Assembly (NCBI RefSeq): GCF_000023445.1
Contig: NC_012881.1
Span: 2,534,501-2,598,500, forward strand
Direction: 5' to 3'
DNA from: Maridesulfovibrio salexigens DSM 2638
GTDB taxonomy: Bacteria; Desulfobacterota; Desulfovibrionia; Desulfovibrionales; Desulfovibrionaceae
Length of the DNA stretch: 64,000 bases
The notes under the pieces were generated by a model. It did no database searches, was not told the origin of the DNA, and worked only from the letters and a program-made list of their open reading frames with translations. Shown here one piece after another: positions 9,121 to 18,588 of this stretch. Within the stretch, counting starts at the first letter, position 1, and each line of letters starts with the position of its first letter. A program made the position numbers and the translations under genes.

Positions 9121-9609
9121 TCAATTAACTACCCAGACGGTGCACCCAACAGCAGACTGAACAACTTTCGTTGAAACGGAACCAAACAGAAACTCTTCGG
9201 CTTTGCTGACTCCTCTCCTGCCGATAACAATGGTTCCATACTCGCCTTCTTCGCGGATACGCAAAATATCCATCCCTATACTGCGTCCGGTAGAACAGAT
9301 GTCTGTTTCATGAAACGGCGACTTGCAACTGGCAAAGTACTCAATTCTTACTTCTTCGGGATTAACTCCCATTGAAACGAGCTTCTTCTCAGCCTCAGCC
9401 AGTTTCAGCATCATAGCATGTTCATTTTCGCCGCACTGCTTTTCCCAAGCCGCGTCATCGGGAAAGATATCTTTATCCGGAAGTCTTTCAACATAAAGCA
9501 GTACAATTTCTTCACCGGAACAATTGCGGGCAATATTACCTACATATTCCACAGCCTTAAATGAATTTTCAGAACCGTCAAAGGCAACCAGCATCTTCAT
9601 GGACTTCAT
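9121..9609 (-). CDS. Universal stress protein (UspA family)
   Basis: A 162-aa cytoplasmic single-Usp-domain protein. It starts KMLVAFDGSENSFKAVEYV and ends with the ATP-binding type motif GTIVIGRRGVSKAEEFLFGSVSTKVVQ (G-2x-G-9x-G-S/T), so it probably binds ATP. A strong AGGAGGG site sits 8 nt before the ATG. It has an insert of about 20 residues between strands 2 and 3 (acidic, with CKSPFHE). It lies 33 nt before the binding-protein gene and 40 nt after the kinase-like gene in one operon. Confidence 0.9.
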   Translation of the reverse strand: MKSMKMLVAFDGSENSFKAVEYVGNIARNCSGEEIVLLYVERLPDKDIFPDDAAWEKQCGENEHAMMLKLAEAEKKLVSMGVNPEEVRIEYFASCKSPFHETDICSTGRSIGMDILRIREEGEYGTIVIGRRGVSKAEEFLFGSVSTKVVQSAVGCTVWVVN

Positions 9610-9649
9610 AATGATTTCCCTCCTACAGGCTTAACCTGCTCAAAACGGC

Positions 9650-10615
9650 CTACAAATTACGTATTTCCTTCAAGCTTTTATTCATATCCAGCATCAATTC
9701 ATCAACACTCTCATAAAAGACTGAGCTGGAAGATGAAAAGTGCATAAGTATATTATTCAATGAAGGTGGAATGTAATCATAAATTTTCCTCAAATTTACG
9801 ACCCGATTCCCGATAACCACCGAATAATCCCCCGGAGTGATGGACGAAAGCATACCCGGGTCAATGTTGTGGTCCTTCATGGTCTGTGCTGTGATATTGG
9901 CCTTTCCCACCAGATAAATCAGGATACTTCCAAGTCCGAATACATCAAGACCGAATGGATTTTCATAAAGCTCAAAAGCGTAATCAAAATCTATCCACCT
10001 GTAATCTCCGGTATCATATTCAACCCAGAGATGATCACGACGAATATCACCGTGCTTTTCGTCATTATCATGCAAAAATTTGATGGCTTCACAAGCCCCG
10101 ATATACTTTTCAAAAATATCCGGGAAATGCTCGTGAAAATATGTTTTATGATCCACCGGAATATTATGCACCCAGACATCAAGACGCTTTCCGCGGATAA
10201 TATCCAGCACCCGCACATTATTACCCGCAGAGTCATCTGCTGAATACCCCTGCATGAAACGCATATCGCCTTTAACCAGTTCAAGAATACGTGCCTCCTT
10301 ACGCGGACTTCGGAAACACTCAATCTTAAACGGCCCGATATTCATGGGAAATTTTTCATAAAATGCTAACTTCAAAATCTGAGGCTGCTTATCTTCCAAC
10401 CGTTTGCATCTCTTGACCCAATACTTGGGGTCATCGAGGCCGAACCTGCGTTCCATTTCATTTTTGGAGACAAGAAAATGCTCATTCCCAAGCTGAATAA
10501 CATCACTGAAATCAATATTCATGAATTCAGAGGTATCGGTATATAAATTCCCAAAACGGGAACTACTGTAGTCAGGCAGATGCGTCTTAATCAGATCCCG
10601 GACTTCCTTGCTCAT
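9650..10615 (-). CDS. Atypical protein-kinase-fold protein
   Basis: A 321-aa cytoplasmic protein with a divergent eukaryotic-like kinase fold. A candidate VAIK lysine is in ILKLAFYEKFP and a helix C glutamate in RKEARILEL. The catalytic loop is HGDIRRDHL, so HGD replaces HRD, and the metal motif is IDFDYAFE, so DFD replaces DFG. The HGD loop is also seen in aminoglycoside-kinase-like and lipopolysaccharide-kinase families. No glycine-rich loop is obvious. ATG 10615 has GGGAG 5 nt upstream; a GTG two codons earlier is less likely. It is the first gene of an operon with a Usp and a periplasmic binding protein. The substrate is unknown. Confidence 0.75.
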   Translation of the reverse strand: MSKEVRDLIKTHLPDYSSSRFGNLYTDTSEFMNIDFSDVIQLGNEHFLVSKNEMERRFGLDDPKYWVKRCKRLEDKQPQILKLAFYEKFPMNIGPFKIECFRSPRKEARILELVKGDMRFMQGYSADDSAGNNVRVLDIIRGKRLDVWVHNIPVDHKTYFHEHFPDIFEKYIGACEAIKFLHDNDEKHGDIRRDHLWVEYDTGDYRWIDFDYAFELYENPFGLDVFGLGSILIYLVGKANITAQTMKDHNIDPGMLSSITPGDYSVVIGNRVVNLRKIYDYIPPSLNNILMHFSSSSSVFYESVDELMLDMNKSLKEIRNL

Positions 10616-10793
10616 ATGCACTCCCGCGATTCAAGCTGTTGGGCTAAATCCACTTCTGTCCTTACTGTGAATCTAACACACTGATATCAACAATGAAAGA
10701 AAAACAGGCCACAGGCGAAAACGATTATAGAAAAACAGCGGGAATATATTGCACTCCGGACCTTGCCTGTTATCCGTTTGTACTTTAAGTTGT

Positions 10794-11879
10794 ATGATTC
10801 AGATAAACACTTCAACTACATCATTCTCAACAGAGGATTTCTTGAACGAAAAACACTATTCACTGGATGAATTGGGCTGGAAGGACTGCTTCAAGGGCCA
10901 ATTGGATACTGATGACACTGAAATGATTCCCGCCCGGGTTACGATGACTCATAAGGGACATCTGGTTGTCTCCACTGGGCATTCCGAACTACTGCTGAAA
11001 ATTGCGGGCAAAGGCATAGGCAGCTTAAATGAACAACCTACTGTAGGTGACTGGCTGCTTATGGACCGCGAAACAATGGTCCCGGTAAAAGTTCTTGAAC
11101 GCACCAGCCTGCTTCAACGCATGGCTCCCGGTCAGGAAGTTAAGTTACAACCCATTGCCGCCAATATCGATACACTTTTCATAGTCTCCTCCTGCAACAC
11201 AGAGTTCAACCTGAACCGCATTGAACGATACATATGTCTGGCACTTGAAGCCGGGGTTAATTTCGTACTTGTGCTGACAAAGGAAGACCTGACCGAAGAA
11301 GCGCAGGAATACAGAAAGCAGGCCGAACACCTTTTTGAATCCATGCCCATTGTGACTATCAACGGCAAAGACCCGCAAAGCGTACAGAGCCTTCAGAAGT
11401 GGTTTAAACCCGGTGAAACTGTGGCCCTGCTCGGCTCATCCGGTGTGGGAAAAACAACTTTGCTCAACACTATAAACGGCACCGAAAAAGAAAAAACCGG
11501 AGCCATCCGCCACGGGGATGACAAAGGGCGTCACACAACAACCACCCGCTCACTTCATGTAATGCCGAGCGGTGCCCTGCTTATTGATGTTCCCGGCATT
11601 CGTGAGCTGCAACTCCATGACTGCCATGCCGGTATTGACCGTGCCTTCAGTGAAATCGTTGAAGCCGAAGAAATGTGCCGCTTTTCAGATTGCAGCCATG
11701 AACGTGAACCGGGCTGCGGAGTGCGTGAAGCACTTGAGAGCAAGATCATAACCAGACGCAGGCTTGATAATTATCTGAAATTAAAAGAAGAAGCTGAAAA
11801 GAATACTACTGAGATTGCAGAAAGAGCCAAAAGAAAGGCCGGTAAGAAGAAAAAATATTCACGTAAATGGAAGAAATAA
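10794..11879 (+). CDS. rsgA: Ribosome small-subunit-dependent GTPase RsgA
   Basis: A circularly permuted GTPase that checks late maturation of the 30S subunit. It has 361 aa from ATG 10794; an upstream TTG would add 15 residues of unlikely sequence. The order is diagnostic: an N-terminal OB fold, then G4 as TKEDL near residue 160, G1 as GSSGVGKTTLLN near 213, G2 as DKGRHTTTTRS, G3 as DVPGIREL, and a C-terminal zinc knuckle CRFSDCSHEREPGC from about residue 293. The tail is lysine-rich and suits rRNA binding. It is monocistronic with a strong terminator. Confidence 0.95.
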   Translation: MIQINTSTTSFSTEDFLNEKHYSLDELGWKDCFKGQLDTDDTEMIPARVTMTHKGHLVVSTGHSELLLKIAGKGIGSLNEQPTVGDWLLMDRETMVPVKVLERTSLLQRMAPGQEVKLQPIAANIDTLFIVSSCNTEFNLNRIERYICLALEAGVNFVLVLTKEDLTEEAQEYRKQAEHLFESMPIVTINGKDPQSVQSLQKWFKPGETVALLGSSGVGKTTLLNTINGTEKEKTGAIRHGDDKGRHTTTTRSLHVMPSGALLIDVPGIRELQLHDCHAGIDRAFSEIVEAEEMCRFSDCSHEREPGCGVREALESKIITRRRLDNYLKLKEEAEKNTTEIAERAKRKAGKKKKYSRKWKK

Positions 11880-11883
11880 TAAC

Positions 11884-11925
11884 AAAAAAACGGTGCATCC
11901 CTAATGGAGCGCACCGTTTTTTTTT
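11884..11925. terminator. Bidirectional intrinsic terminator between rsgA and the phytase-like gene
   Basis: A perfect 13-bp stem (arm AAAAAAACGGTGC) with T-runs available on both strands, between two convergent genes. Confidence 0.9.
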
Positions 11926-11931
11926 GAATTT

Positions 11932-13311
11932 CTAATACTGAGAGATTTTCTTAGGAAGCTTGATCATCCAGAACCCGGCCTTTTCACCGGTAGGTACAAG
12001 CTTGAATGAGGTGTCCACTTCCTGACCGTTATATGTCATCTTATCACCGTCGATGACATAGCTTTTGGCCTTCTTGACAACCTTACCATCCTTATCTGTG
12101 ACAGGATCAATTGTTTTGGAGCCGAAACCGAAATCGTTATCGGAGCATACTGCGAGAGTCCGCATATCAGGTAACAGAGCCAGACCTTCGGCTTTGCTGG
12201 GCTTCCAGCCGTAATCACGCAAACTGATAATCTTTTTCTTGGTCGCCATCTTAATGCCGAGAGATTCAAGCTCTTCAGCCCCGGAAACGGCTTCCAGTTC
12301 TTTACCTTCGGCTGTCATCTTACCAGTCAGGTCTGTGGCTTCGCTGATATCAATAAGATAAACAAGGTTGCGAAGACCGTCCTTTCCTTTACCCTGTTCA
12401 ACAATAAGGAACTCGGTATCGCTCACAGCATGCAGGTCACCGATCTTAACATCCTTGCAGCGCTTATAGGCTTCGACATCAACGGGGTAAGCAAACATTT
12501 TAGTTTTGCCAGTCTCGGGATCAAGAAGGACAAGACGGGTAAACGGAGCCTTGCTGGACTTCACATTACCATCAATATCGCAAATAGACTGAACAGCTCC
12601 GAGAACCTTGTTGGAGGGAGTAACGGCAATGCCTTCCATTCCCCGGTTAGGCTGGCGTTTACCTACGATTTCGGGCAACCCATCACCCGGACCATATTTC
12701 TTAAGCAAACGCCCGGTGTTGGCATCCATCTTAGCAATGAACGGACCGTACTCATCACAAATCCAAAGGTTGCCGTCCTTGCGGTCAATGGCAATGCCTT
12801 CGGTATCTAGACCTTCGCGGTCGTAGGAAAGTATCTTATAGGAATCATTAAGCGGAATCTCGCCGGTAGAACCGACGGTTCCGGGAGGAATGGGACGGCC
12901 GGAGATTTTTCTGCCCTTGGAGTCTTTGATTTCAATGGTGCTTAGCAGAGTCACCTTACCGTCTTTTAAACCGACAGCACCGTAAGATGGAGTGTAATCA
13001 GGGGCGGGAAAAACCTTGGAAGGGACCTTCCTGCCATCGACCATAACTTTAGGACTGTCTGCATTAGGGCCGCGGTCACCAATGGCATAGAAATAACGGG
13101 TACCGTCTTCACCCAGACCGATATAAGTCATGCCGGAACCTATCCCAATGGGAAAGCCTTCCGGGAATTCAGCTGCATACTGCCCACTGTAAGGAACATT
13201 GTACTTCAGAGGGGTATCAACTTCATACTTTTCGATTTCAAACTCAGACGCAAAAGCAAGACCGGCACTAAGAGCAACTGCCGCACCCGCTACAATCAAC
13301 TTTTTAAGCAT
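11932..13311 (-). CDS. Secreted esterase-like/phytase-like beta-propeller protein (PF13449 type)
   Basis: A 459-aa exported protein. ATG 13311 is preceded by CTGGAGG; the open frame upstream lacks a site. The signal peptide covers residues 1-21 (LIVAGAAVALSAGLAFA/SEF). The body shows propeller-like repeats with acidic loops, including AIGDRGPNADSP near residue 70, GLDTEGIAIDRKDGNLWICDEYGPFIAKMD in the middle, and an NRGMEGIAVTPSNK phrase. These are characteristic of the esterase-like-activity-of-phytase family, which releases phosphate from organic esters. It is monocistronic. Substrate and true activity are not shown by sequence alone. Confidence 0.85.
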   Translation of the reverse strand: MLKKLIVAGAAVALSAGLAFASEFEIEKYEVDTPLKYNVPYSGQYAAEFPEGFPIGIGSGMTYIGLGEDGTRYFYAIGDRGPNADSPKVMVDGRKVPSKVFPAPDYTPSYGAVGLKDGKVTLLSTIEIKDSKGRKISGRPIPPGTVGSTGEIPLNDSYKILSYDREGLDTEGIAIDRKDGNLWICDEYGPFIAKMDANTGRLLKKYGPGDGLPEIVGKRQPNRGMEGIAVTPSNKVLGAVQSICDIDGNVKSSKAPFTRLVLLDPETGKTKMFAYPVDVEAYKRCKDVKIGDLHAVSDTEFLIVEQGKGKDGLRNLVYLIDISEATDLTGKMTAEGKELEAVSGAEELESLGIKMATKKKIISLRDYGWKPSKAEGLALLPDMRTLAVCSDNDFGFGSKTIDPVTDKDGKVVKKAKSYVIDGDKMTYNGQEVDTSFKLVPTGEKAGFWMIKLPKKISQY

Positions 13312-13448
13312 GGTAGCCTCCAGATTTTTATATCCCAAAGCAGCTACACGTTTTAAATGCAAAGATGATCACATACAGGTTACAAACAAGTTTCCTGTGC
13401 AAAGTTAATGAATCATTTTAATGAAACACAAAAAAAACAACAAATTAA

Positions 13449-14354
13449 TTACGGCTTAAGAACTTCCCGCAAAGCTTCATCTGCATCAGGAAAATTGAAA
13501 TTAAATCCGGCAGAAATCAGTTTAACAGGCATTACGAACTGCCCACTCAAAAGGACTTCCTCAGCCATCTGCCCAAGAACGAGCTTTAGCACAAAACCGG
13601 GCGCGCGAAACCAGACCCTTTTACCCAATACTTTTCCGAGAGTGTCAGCAAATTTATTAAAGGTCAGTGGATGGATAGAGCTGAGATTGAAAATCCCCTT
13701 GCATTTCTCATTTTGAATCAGAAAAATTATGGCCCGAACTTCATCTTTGATATGAATCCACGAGACACCCTGATGCCCCGCACCAAGATAGCTACCCAAA
13801 CCAGCCTTAAAAGGACCAATCATCTTACCCAGCGCACCGCCGTTTCCAAGAACCATTGCTGTTCGAATAATTGCCCGCCTCACACCGTGTTCTTCAACCG
13901 AAGCTGTGCTAGCTTCCCATTTTTCAACTACATCCGAAAGAAACAGGCCACCTTTTGCAGACTCTTCATTAACGGGCTCTGGACCGCAATTACCATAGTA
14001 TCCGATAGCGGATCCCTGAATAACAACTTTCGGCTTGTTCTGAGCTTTTGCAACTGCTTCGCTTACTGCCTCGCCTGCATCTACACGGCTGGCAAGAATG
14101 GACTTTTTCTTAGCCGCTGACCAGCGACCGGATGCAATATTATCTCCGGCAAGATTGACGATGGCATCAGCACCGTCCGCATATTCCAGCCAACCCGCTG
14201 AAGTTTTACCATCCCAGACAACATTACGAACTCCGGAAATTTCAGAAGGACGACTGGAACGGGTCAAGCAAATTACCTGATAGCCCTTTGCAACTAATTC
14301 CTGACTCAACTTTTTTCCGATAAATCCGGTTCCACCAGTAATCACAACTCTCAT
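13449..14354 (-). CDS. TIGR01777-family NAD-dependent epimerase/dehydratase-like SDR protein
   Basis: A 301-aa extended short-chain dehydrogenase. The Rossmann motif is TGGTGFIGKKL at residues 6-16, followed by VVWDGKTSAGW, VNLAGDNIASGRWS and the catalytic-region GSAIGYYG (S-x-Y type). The C-terminal DUF1731-like module (SGQFVMPVKLISAGFNF) marks the TIGR01777/YfcH subfamily, whose substrate is unknown. Its ATG overlaps the end of the upstream histidine kinase gene by 4 nt (ATGA), so the two are co-translated. Confidence 0.92.
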   Translation of the reverse strand: MRVVITGGTGFIGKKLSQELVAKGYQVICLTRSSRPSEISGVRNVVWDGKTSAGWLEYADGADAIVNLAGDNIASGRWSAAKKKSILASRVDAGEAVSEAVAKAQNKPKVVIQGSAIGYYGNCGPEPVNEESAKGGLFLSDVVEKWEASTASVEEHGVRRAIIRTAMVLGNGGALGKMIGPFKAGLGSYLGAGHQGVSWIHIKDEVRAIIFLIQNEKCKGIFNLSSIHPLTFNKFADTLGKVLGKRVWFRAPGFVLKLVLGQMAEEVLLSGQFVMPVKLISAGFNFNFPDADEALREVLKP

Positions 14355-16456
14355 GGTTCCTCCTTGTCGAAATCAGCTTTTGCTTCTTTAATGGGCAATT
14401 GTATTATGAAACGAGTCCATTCTCCGGGCATGGAGTCAACTTCCATAGTTCCGCCATGATGCTCAGTAATAATAAAATAAGAAACTGAAAGCCCCAATCC
14501 TGTCCCTTTACCAACTTCTTTTGTAGTATAAAAAGGTTCGAAAATTCTTTTACTTACGTTCTCGTTCATACCGGGGCCGTTGTCTTCAATCTCCACCCTG
14601 ACCATTTCTCCGACATGCTTTACCCTGAGGACCATACGTGGCCCACCGTCCTTATAACTCTTTGTCTGAAGAGCTTCAGCCCCATTCCTTATTAAATTCA
14701 AAAAGACCTGCTGAATTTCATTACTCTCACACCATACACATGGAATCCCAGCCTCATATTCCCTGACAATTTCTATCTGCTTAAAATCATATTTTTCTTT
14801 CAAGCTATAACTGCTGGAGACCAAGTCAACAGTCATATCAAGGAATTCCGGCAGGCTATGACTTCCTTTGATCCTATCACTTTTGCGGCTGAAACTCAGC
14901 ATATTTGAAACAATCCTGGCTGAACGAACTCCTGCTTCAAAAATACTTTCTATTTTTCGAAAAACTCCCCGCTTTTCCATATAATTATGGACATCATCTA
15001 TGGATGTACCGCACTCTTGAGCAATAATATCGTTGGCCTCCAAGCCGGGAGTTGTCTGACGGGTGATGTTCTGCACATTACCTAAAATAATTGCCAGCGG
15101 GTTGTTAATTTCATGCGCCATCCCGGCTGCAAGGCCCCCAACAGACAACATTTTCTCGTTCTGCATCACCGTCTGTTCAAAATTAATACGGTCGGTAATG
15201 TCATCGATCCTGATTACCGCCCCTTCAACACCGGGCTCACTTAAAGGGTAAATGGTAATATTTTCATAACGGACACGCTTATCAATATACTTGCGAACCT
15301 TGGTATCAACGACTTTTATCCCTGTTTTCAAGGCACTGCGTACCCGCTCCAATTCATCAATTAAGTCAGGAACAACATCTGCCAGATCCTTTTCAAGAAC
15401 ATCTTCGCGTTTAAGGCCGTAAGCTTTTTCGGCTTCAAGGTTCCACTGATTGACTCTACACTTTTTATCCACTCCAATGATAATGGATGGCATTGAATTA
15501 ATGATGCTTGATAAATAAAGCTGAACCTCCTGCAAATTATGCTCTACCCGATGCCTTTCCCGAAGCTCAGCACGTAATAATTCAGTTTTCTGTGCAACCT
15601 TATGACGCAACAGTCCAACCCAAAGTATTGCCAGCGCAAGAAAAATCAAAAGAGGAACAAGTACTAAAAATAAATAGTGGACAATCTTATCGTAAAGGCT
15701 CTCCCGCTCATATACGCCAAACCATTTTTCATATATTTCATCATACTTTCCAGACTTCTTAATCAGGTTCAACCCTTCATTCAGTCTGCCCAGCAATTCG
15801 GCATTTCCTTTACGGACGGCAAAACAATATTTACCGAACGCAAAGTCCGCACCGGTAGTCCCCAGGTTATCAATACCTTCTTCAGTGACCCGAAAAAGGT
15901 TCTGCATCTTACCAAGCAGGGCAGCATCATGCTTGCCGGACGACAGAAGCTTCAAAGCCGAGGCTTGATCTGCTACCGGAATAATTGTCGCTTCCGGGTA
16001 ACGCTCCAAAGCATAATCATGCATTATGTCACTGCGCTGAACCAGGATCTCTTTATCATGAAGGTCTTCAAGTCTTTTAATATCCGAGCCCAAACGCACG
16101 AAAATGGAGTGGGAAATAATATTATGGGGAATTGAAAAATCGAAAAGTTCTGTACGGGCAGGCGAAAAATACATTCCAAGGACTACATCGCTGGCACCTT
16201 TCTCAAGATTATCAACAACCTCACTCCAAGGACGCAGGTTAATGCCTATATTTAAACCGGAAGCTTCTGCTACAGCGCGGATAATATCAACATTAAAACC
16301 TGTAGGCACACCATCCTCTAAATACTCGTATGGCGGATAATTGTTATCTCCTTCCACAAGAATATTATCAGCATGCGCAATCTGCCCACAGGACAAATAA
16401 AAAAACAGGCAAAGTAAGCACAACAATCTTGGCAATACATTATTTATGGATCGCAA
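14351..16456 (-). CDS. Hybrid-input sensor histidine kinase (SBP_bac_3-TM-PAS-HisKA-HATPase)
   Basis: A membrane-bound sensor kinase of about 701 aa. The preferred start is TTG 16456 with AGGGGAG 5 nt upstream; a TTG six codons earlier is possible. In order: a signal peptide ending near SCGQIAHA; a periplasmic amino-acid-binding-type domain (DNNYPPYEYLEDG, GFNVDIIRAVA) to about residue 255; one membrane helix near 265-290; a PAS domain (SIIIGVDKKCRVNQWN) from about 325; HisKA with H-box MAHEINNPLAIILGN near 446; and an ATPase with N box (NLIRNGAEAL), G1 DNGPGMN and G2 GKGTGLGLSVSYFI. It likely senses a small periplasmic solute. No response regulator gene is adjacent. Confidence 0.92.
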   Translation of the reverse strand: MRSINNVLPRLLCLLCLFFYLSCGQIAHADNILVEGDNNYPPYEYLEDGVPTGFNVDIIRAVAEASGLNIGINLRPWSEVVDNLEKGASDVVLGMYFSPARTELFDFSIPHNIISHSIFVRLGSDIKRLEDLHDKEILVQRSDIMHDYALERYPEATIIPVADQASALKLLSSGKHDAALLGKMQNLFRVTEEGIDNLGTTGADFAFGKYCFAVRKGNAELLGRLNEGLNLIKKSGKYDEIYEKWFGVYERESLYDKIVHYLFLVLVPLLIFLALAILWVGLLRHKVAQKTELLRAELRERHRVEHNLQEVQLYLSSIINSMPSIIIGVDKKCRVNQWNLEAEKAYGLKREDVLEKDLADVVPDLIDELERVRSALKTGIKVVDTKVRKYIDKRVRYENITIYPLSEPGVEGAVIRIDDITDRINFEQTVMQNEKMLSVGGLAAGMAHEINNPLAIILGNVQNITRQTTPGLEANDIIAQECGTSIDDVHNYMEKRGVFRKIESIFEAGVRSARIVSNMLSFSRKSDRIKGSHSLPEFLDMTVDLVSSSYSLKEKYDFKQIEIVREYEAGIPCVWCESNEIQQVFLNLIRNGAEALQTKSYKDGGPRMVLRVKHVGEMVRVEIEDNGPGMNENVSKRIFEPFYTTKEVGKGTGLGLSVSYFIITEHHGGTMEVDSMPGEWTRFIIQLPIKEAKADFDKEEP

Positions 16457-16580
16457 ATCCACTCCCCTACTCAATACAATATAGACCTAATACACTGCAC
16501 CCTTTTTAATACTAACAATAAATCATCTTCAGCATTTTTTGTCCAGAATTACAAAGAATTATTCCCCTTAAAAACAAAAA

Positions 16581-16606
16581 TCCCGGACAGCAAAAGCTAT
16601 CCGGGA
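16581..16606 (-). terminator. Intrinsic terminator after the tetR gene
   Basis: Stem TCCCGGACAGC / GCTATCCGGGA with one mismatch, followed on the minus strand by a T-rich tail, 29 nt after the tetR stop. Confidence 0.8.
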
Positions 16607-16634
16607 CATAAAAAACAGAGTTGCAGCTATAAAG

Positions 16635-17207
16635 CTATGCAGCTTTAAGAGCTCTGCTGATAAAATTCAAGATTTCCTTATAAAGACTGGGAGGACTGTA
16701 CGGAGTAAGCAGATTGGTCCTGACCGCACCAACAAGGTTACACTGTACAACCGCTGCTGTTTCCGAAACTGGCAGGTTGGGGATAGAACCATCCCGAACA
16801 CCACGGGCGACACAGTTTTCAAGCAGAACTGGAATCTGGACAAACTTGTGAACCATTGCGTCACGATCTTCCCCGGTTTTCAAATCACTGTACGGTGAAC
16901 ATCTGATCAGCACCAGAAAATCCTCATCAGGATCAACGGAAAATTCAAGATAACGACGAGCGAATCTATATACGGCATCAAAACCGTTCTCTGCCTGCAC
17001 GACCTCATCCTGCAAAGCCAGAGTCAAGCGTTCAGCAACGTCAAAACCAGCCGCACGGAAAAGCTTTTCCTTGTTCCCATAATGATGTGAAAGCAATCCC
17101 ACTGCAACACCGGCACGGTCTGCTATCTTCTTGAAAGTAGTTCCACTATATCCAAGTTCACCGAAAAGCTCTTTAGCCGCCTTTAAAACTGTATCCTTTT
17201 TGGTCAT
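16635..17207 (-). CDS. TetR/AcrR-family transcriptional regulator
   Basis: A 190-aa DNA-binding repressor. The N-terminal TetR helix-turn-helix is clear: TVLKAAKELFGELGYSGTTF, then KKIADRAGVAVGLLSHHYGNK with the recognition helix around residues 30-47. The C-terminal ligand-binding half is helical and not diagnostic. It stands alone, flanked by its terminator and a long gap, so its targets are not apparent. No efflux or lipid gene is adjacent on its side. Confidence 0.92.
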   Translation of the reverse strand: MTKKDTVLKAAKELFGELGYSGTTFKKIADRAGVAVGLLSHHYGNKEKLFRAAGFDVAERLTLALQDEVVQAENGFDAVYRFARRYLEFSVDPDEDFLVLIRCSPYSDLKTGEDRDAMVHKFVQIPVLLENCVARGVRDGSIPNLPVSETAAVVQCNLVGAVRTNLLTPYSPPSLYKEILNFISRALKAA

Positions 17208-18035
17208 TATAAAGTCTCGTTATTTCAATTTGTTGAAATTTATCGACACAGAAAAATCTTTACACGTAAAATCAAGCAAAGGTCAACTCAGAAAGTGAAC
17301 ACACCCCTAGCAACAACTTTAAGTATTTAATCCCTATTCTCCAAAATACTTACCACTAACCTTTGCCAGAAAGAACAAAAGCCCCTCCGGTGGGGGAGGG
17401 GCCTATGCTTTAAGGAATGGAAACGGAAGGTGTTTTACTAAGCTGATCTATAAAAACCTGACATCCGAAACATGTCCGCACGTCATGGGTTTTTATCTTG
17501 ATCAATGCCGATGTCCATCAGACTCGGGGAGAGATGCGGGCTTCCCCCCGTGTTGTGTCAAAGTAACTCTTACAATTTGCTGTTGCGGTTGAATCGTCAT
17601 CCAACTGTATCAGGTGAAGCTTTCAAACTTTCTTCCTAAGACCCCTACAGTCGCCGGAAGCAGGAAACGTACTAGACCTGAAGGCTACATCAGCCTCTTG
17701 CAGACATCTACCCTGAACTCGTTTTCAGAGCGACATCAACTGAAAACAGTATCTACGTTCAGCTGTGCCTCCTGTCAACACTTTTTTAGAACTTTTTGAT
17801 TTCCAAATCAGTTTTTATCTCAACATACTGTTTTATATATCTTTTACCTTAAACAGAACTCATAAAAACTCTTTACGAACCCGCCAAAAAAGAACAAGAA
17901 TCACTGGGAAAACCATGCTGGTCGAACGTTCAATCAGTACTAACCACACGATTCCCTCCATAAATCTTCCCTCTTGTTGCAGCAAATGCCCGCTTCAAGT
18001 AGTATCATCTAAACATCCATAGAAGGAGAACAGAC
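17208..18035. other. 828-nt gap with several hairpins, possible ncRNA
   Basis: No convincing protein gene is present: the short frames here lack ribosome binding sites and family features. Three structures stand out: GC-rich hairpin 17381-17402 with T-rich sequence after it on the minus strand; a long stem near 17452-17500 (AAAAACCTGAC pairing with GTCATGGGTTTTT); and a C/G-rich hairpin near 17525-17550. They do not match tmRNA, RNase P or SRP RNA signatures that I can recognise. The region also holds the promoters of the tetR gene (minus) and the Usp gene (plus). Confidence 0.5.
17381..17402 (-). terminator. Terminator-like hairpin facing the minus strand
   Basis: Stem GCCCCTCC / GGAGGGGC. 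On the minus strand it is followed by CTTTTGTTCTTT. No protein gene precedes it on that strand, so it may end a non-coding transcript. Confidence 0.55.
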
Positions 18036-18458
18036 ATGATTTTTACCAAGATATTAATTCCCGTTGACGATTCCAAGCACTCTGAAAACGCTATCAGCTA
18101 TGGAGCATCCCTTGCGGAAATGTCCGGCGGCAAAATTATTGTTCTTCACTGCCACCGCCCTGTTCCCACCGGACTAGGAGAACCCAATTTTCAAAAAGCC
18201 ATTGACGATGCCACCCGCGAATCTTACGCAATCCTTGAACAAAAGACCGCCTTCCTTAAAGACAAGAACATCAATCATGAAGAAAAAATAATTGGCGGTT
18301 CCATAGCAAAATCAATTAAGACTGTTGCAGATACGGAAAAATGCGACCTGATAATTATGGGATCTAAAGGAAAGTCTGACCTTGAAGGATTGGTTGTAGG
18401 CAGCGTAACCCATAAAGTCCTGCACATCGCCGAGATCCCTGTTCTGGTTATTAAGTAG
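18036..18458 (+). CDS. Universal stress protein (UspA family)
   Basis: A 140-aa cytoplasmic single-domain Usp. It begins KILIPVDDSKHSENAISYG, with the strand-1 aspartates that bind nucleotide, and ends in the ATP-binding pattern IMGSKGKSDLEGLVVGSVTHKVLH. This fits the ATP-binding class. The ribosome binding site AAGGAGAA lies 6 nt before the ATG. It is monocistronic between a long upstream gap and the DHH phosphoesterase gene, and differs in sequence from the Usp at 9.1 kb. Confidence 0.92.
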   Translation: MIFTKILIPVDDSKHSENAISYGASLAEMSGGKIIVLHCHRPVPTGLGEPNFQKAIDDATRESYAILEQKTAFLKDKNINHEEKIIGGSIAKSIKTVADTEKCDLIIMGSKGKSDLEGLVVGSVTHKVLHIAEIPVLVIK

Positions 18459-18588
18459 ACAAGGTAAAAATTCAACGAAACTACAATCTATAATTAAAAT
18501 GAGATTGTAATTAGAACTATTTTCAATTAAGTATTTCAAAAAAATATTCGTGTAATTTTATTATTATTTCCAGCATACGGAGAGTTTA

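Noticed and set aside
17381-17800. tmRNA or RNase P RNA
   Set aside because: No tRNA-like ends, tag frame or conserved RNase P core sequences could be recognised.
17614-18022. Short plus-strand frames in the 17.2-18.0 kb gap
   Set aside because: No ribosome binding sites, odd composition and no family resemblance; the region looks like RNA or regulatory DNA.
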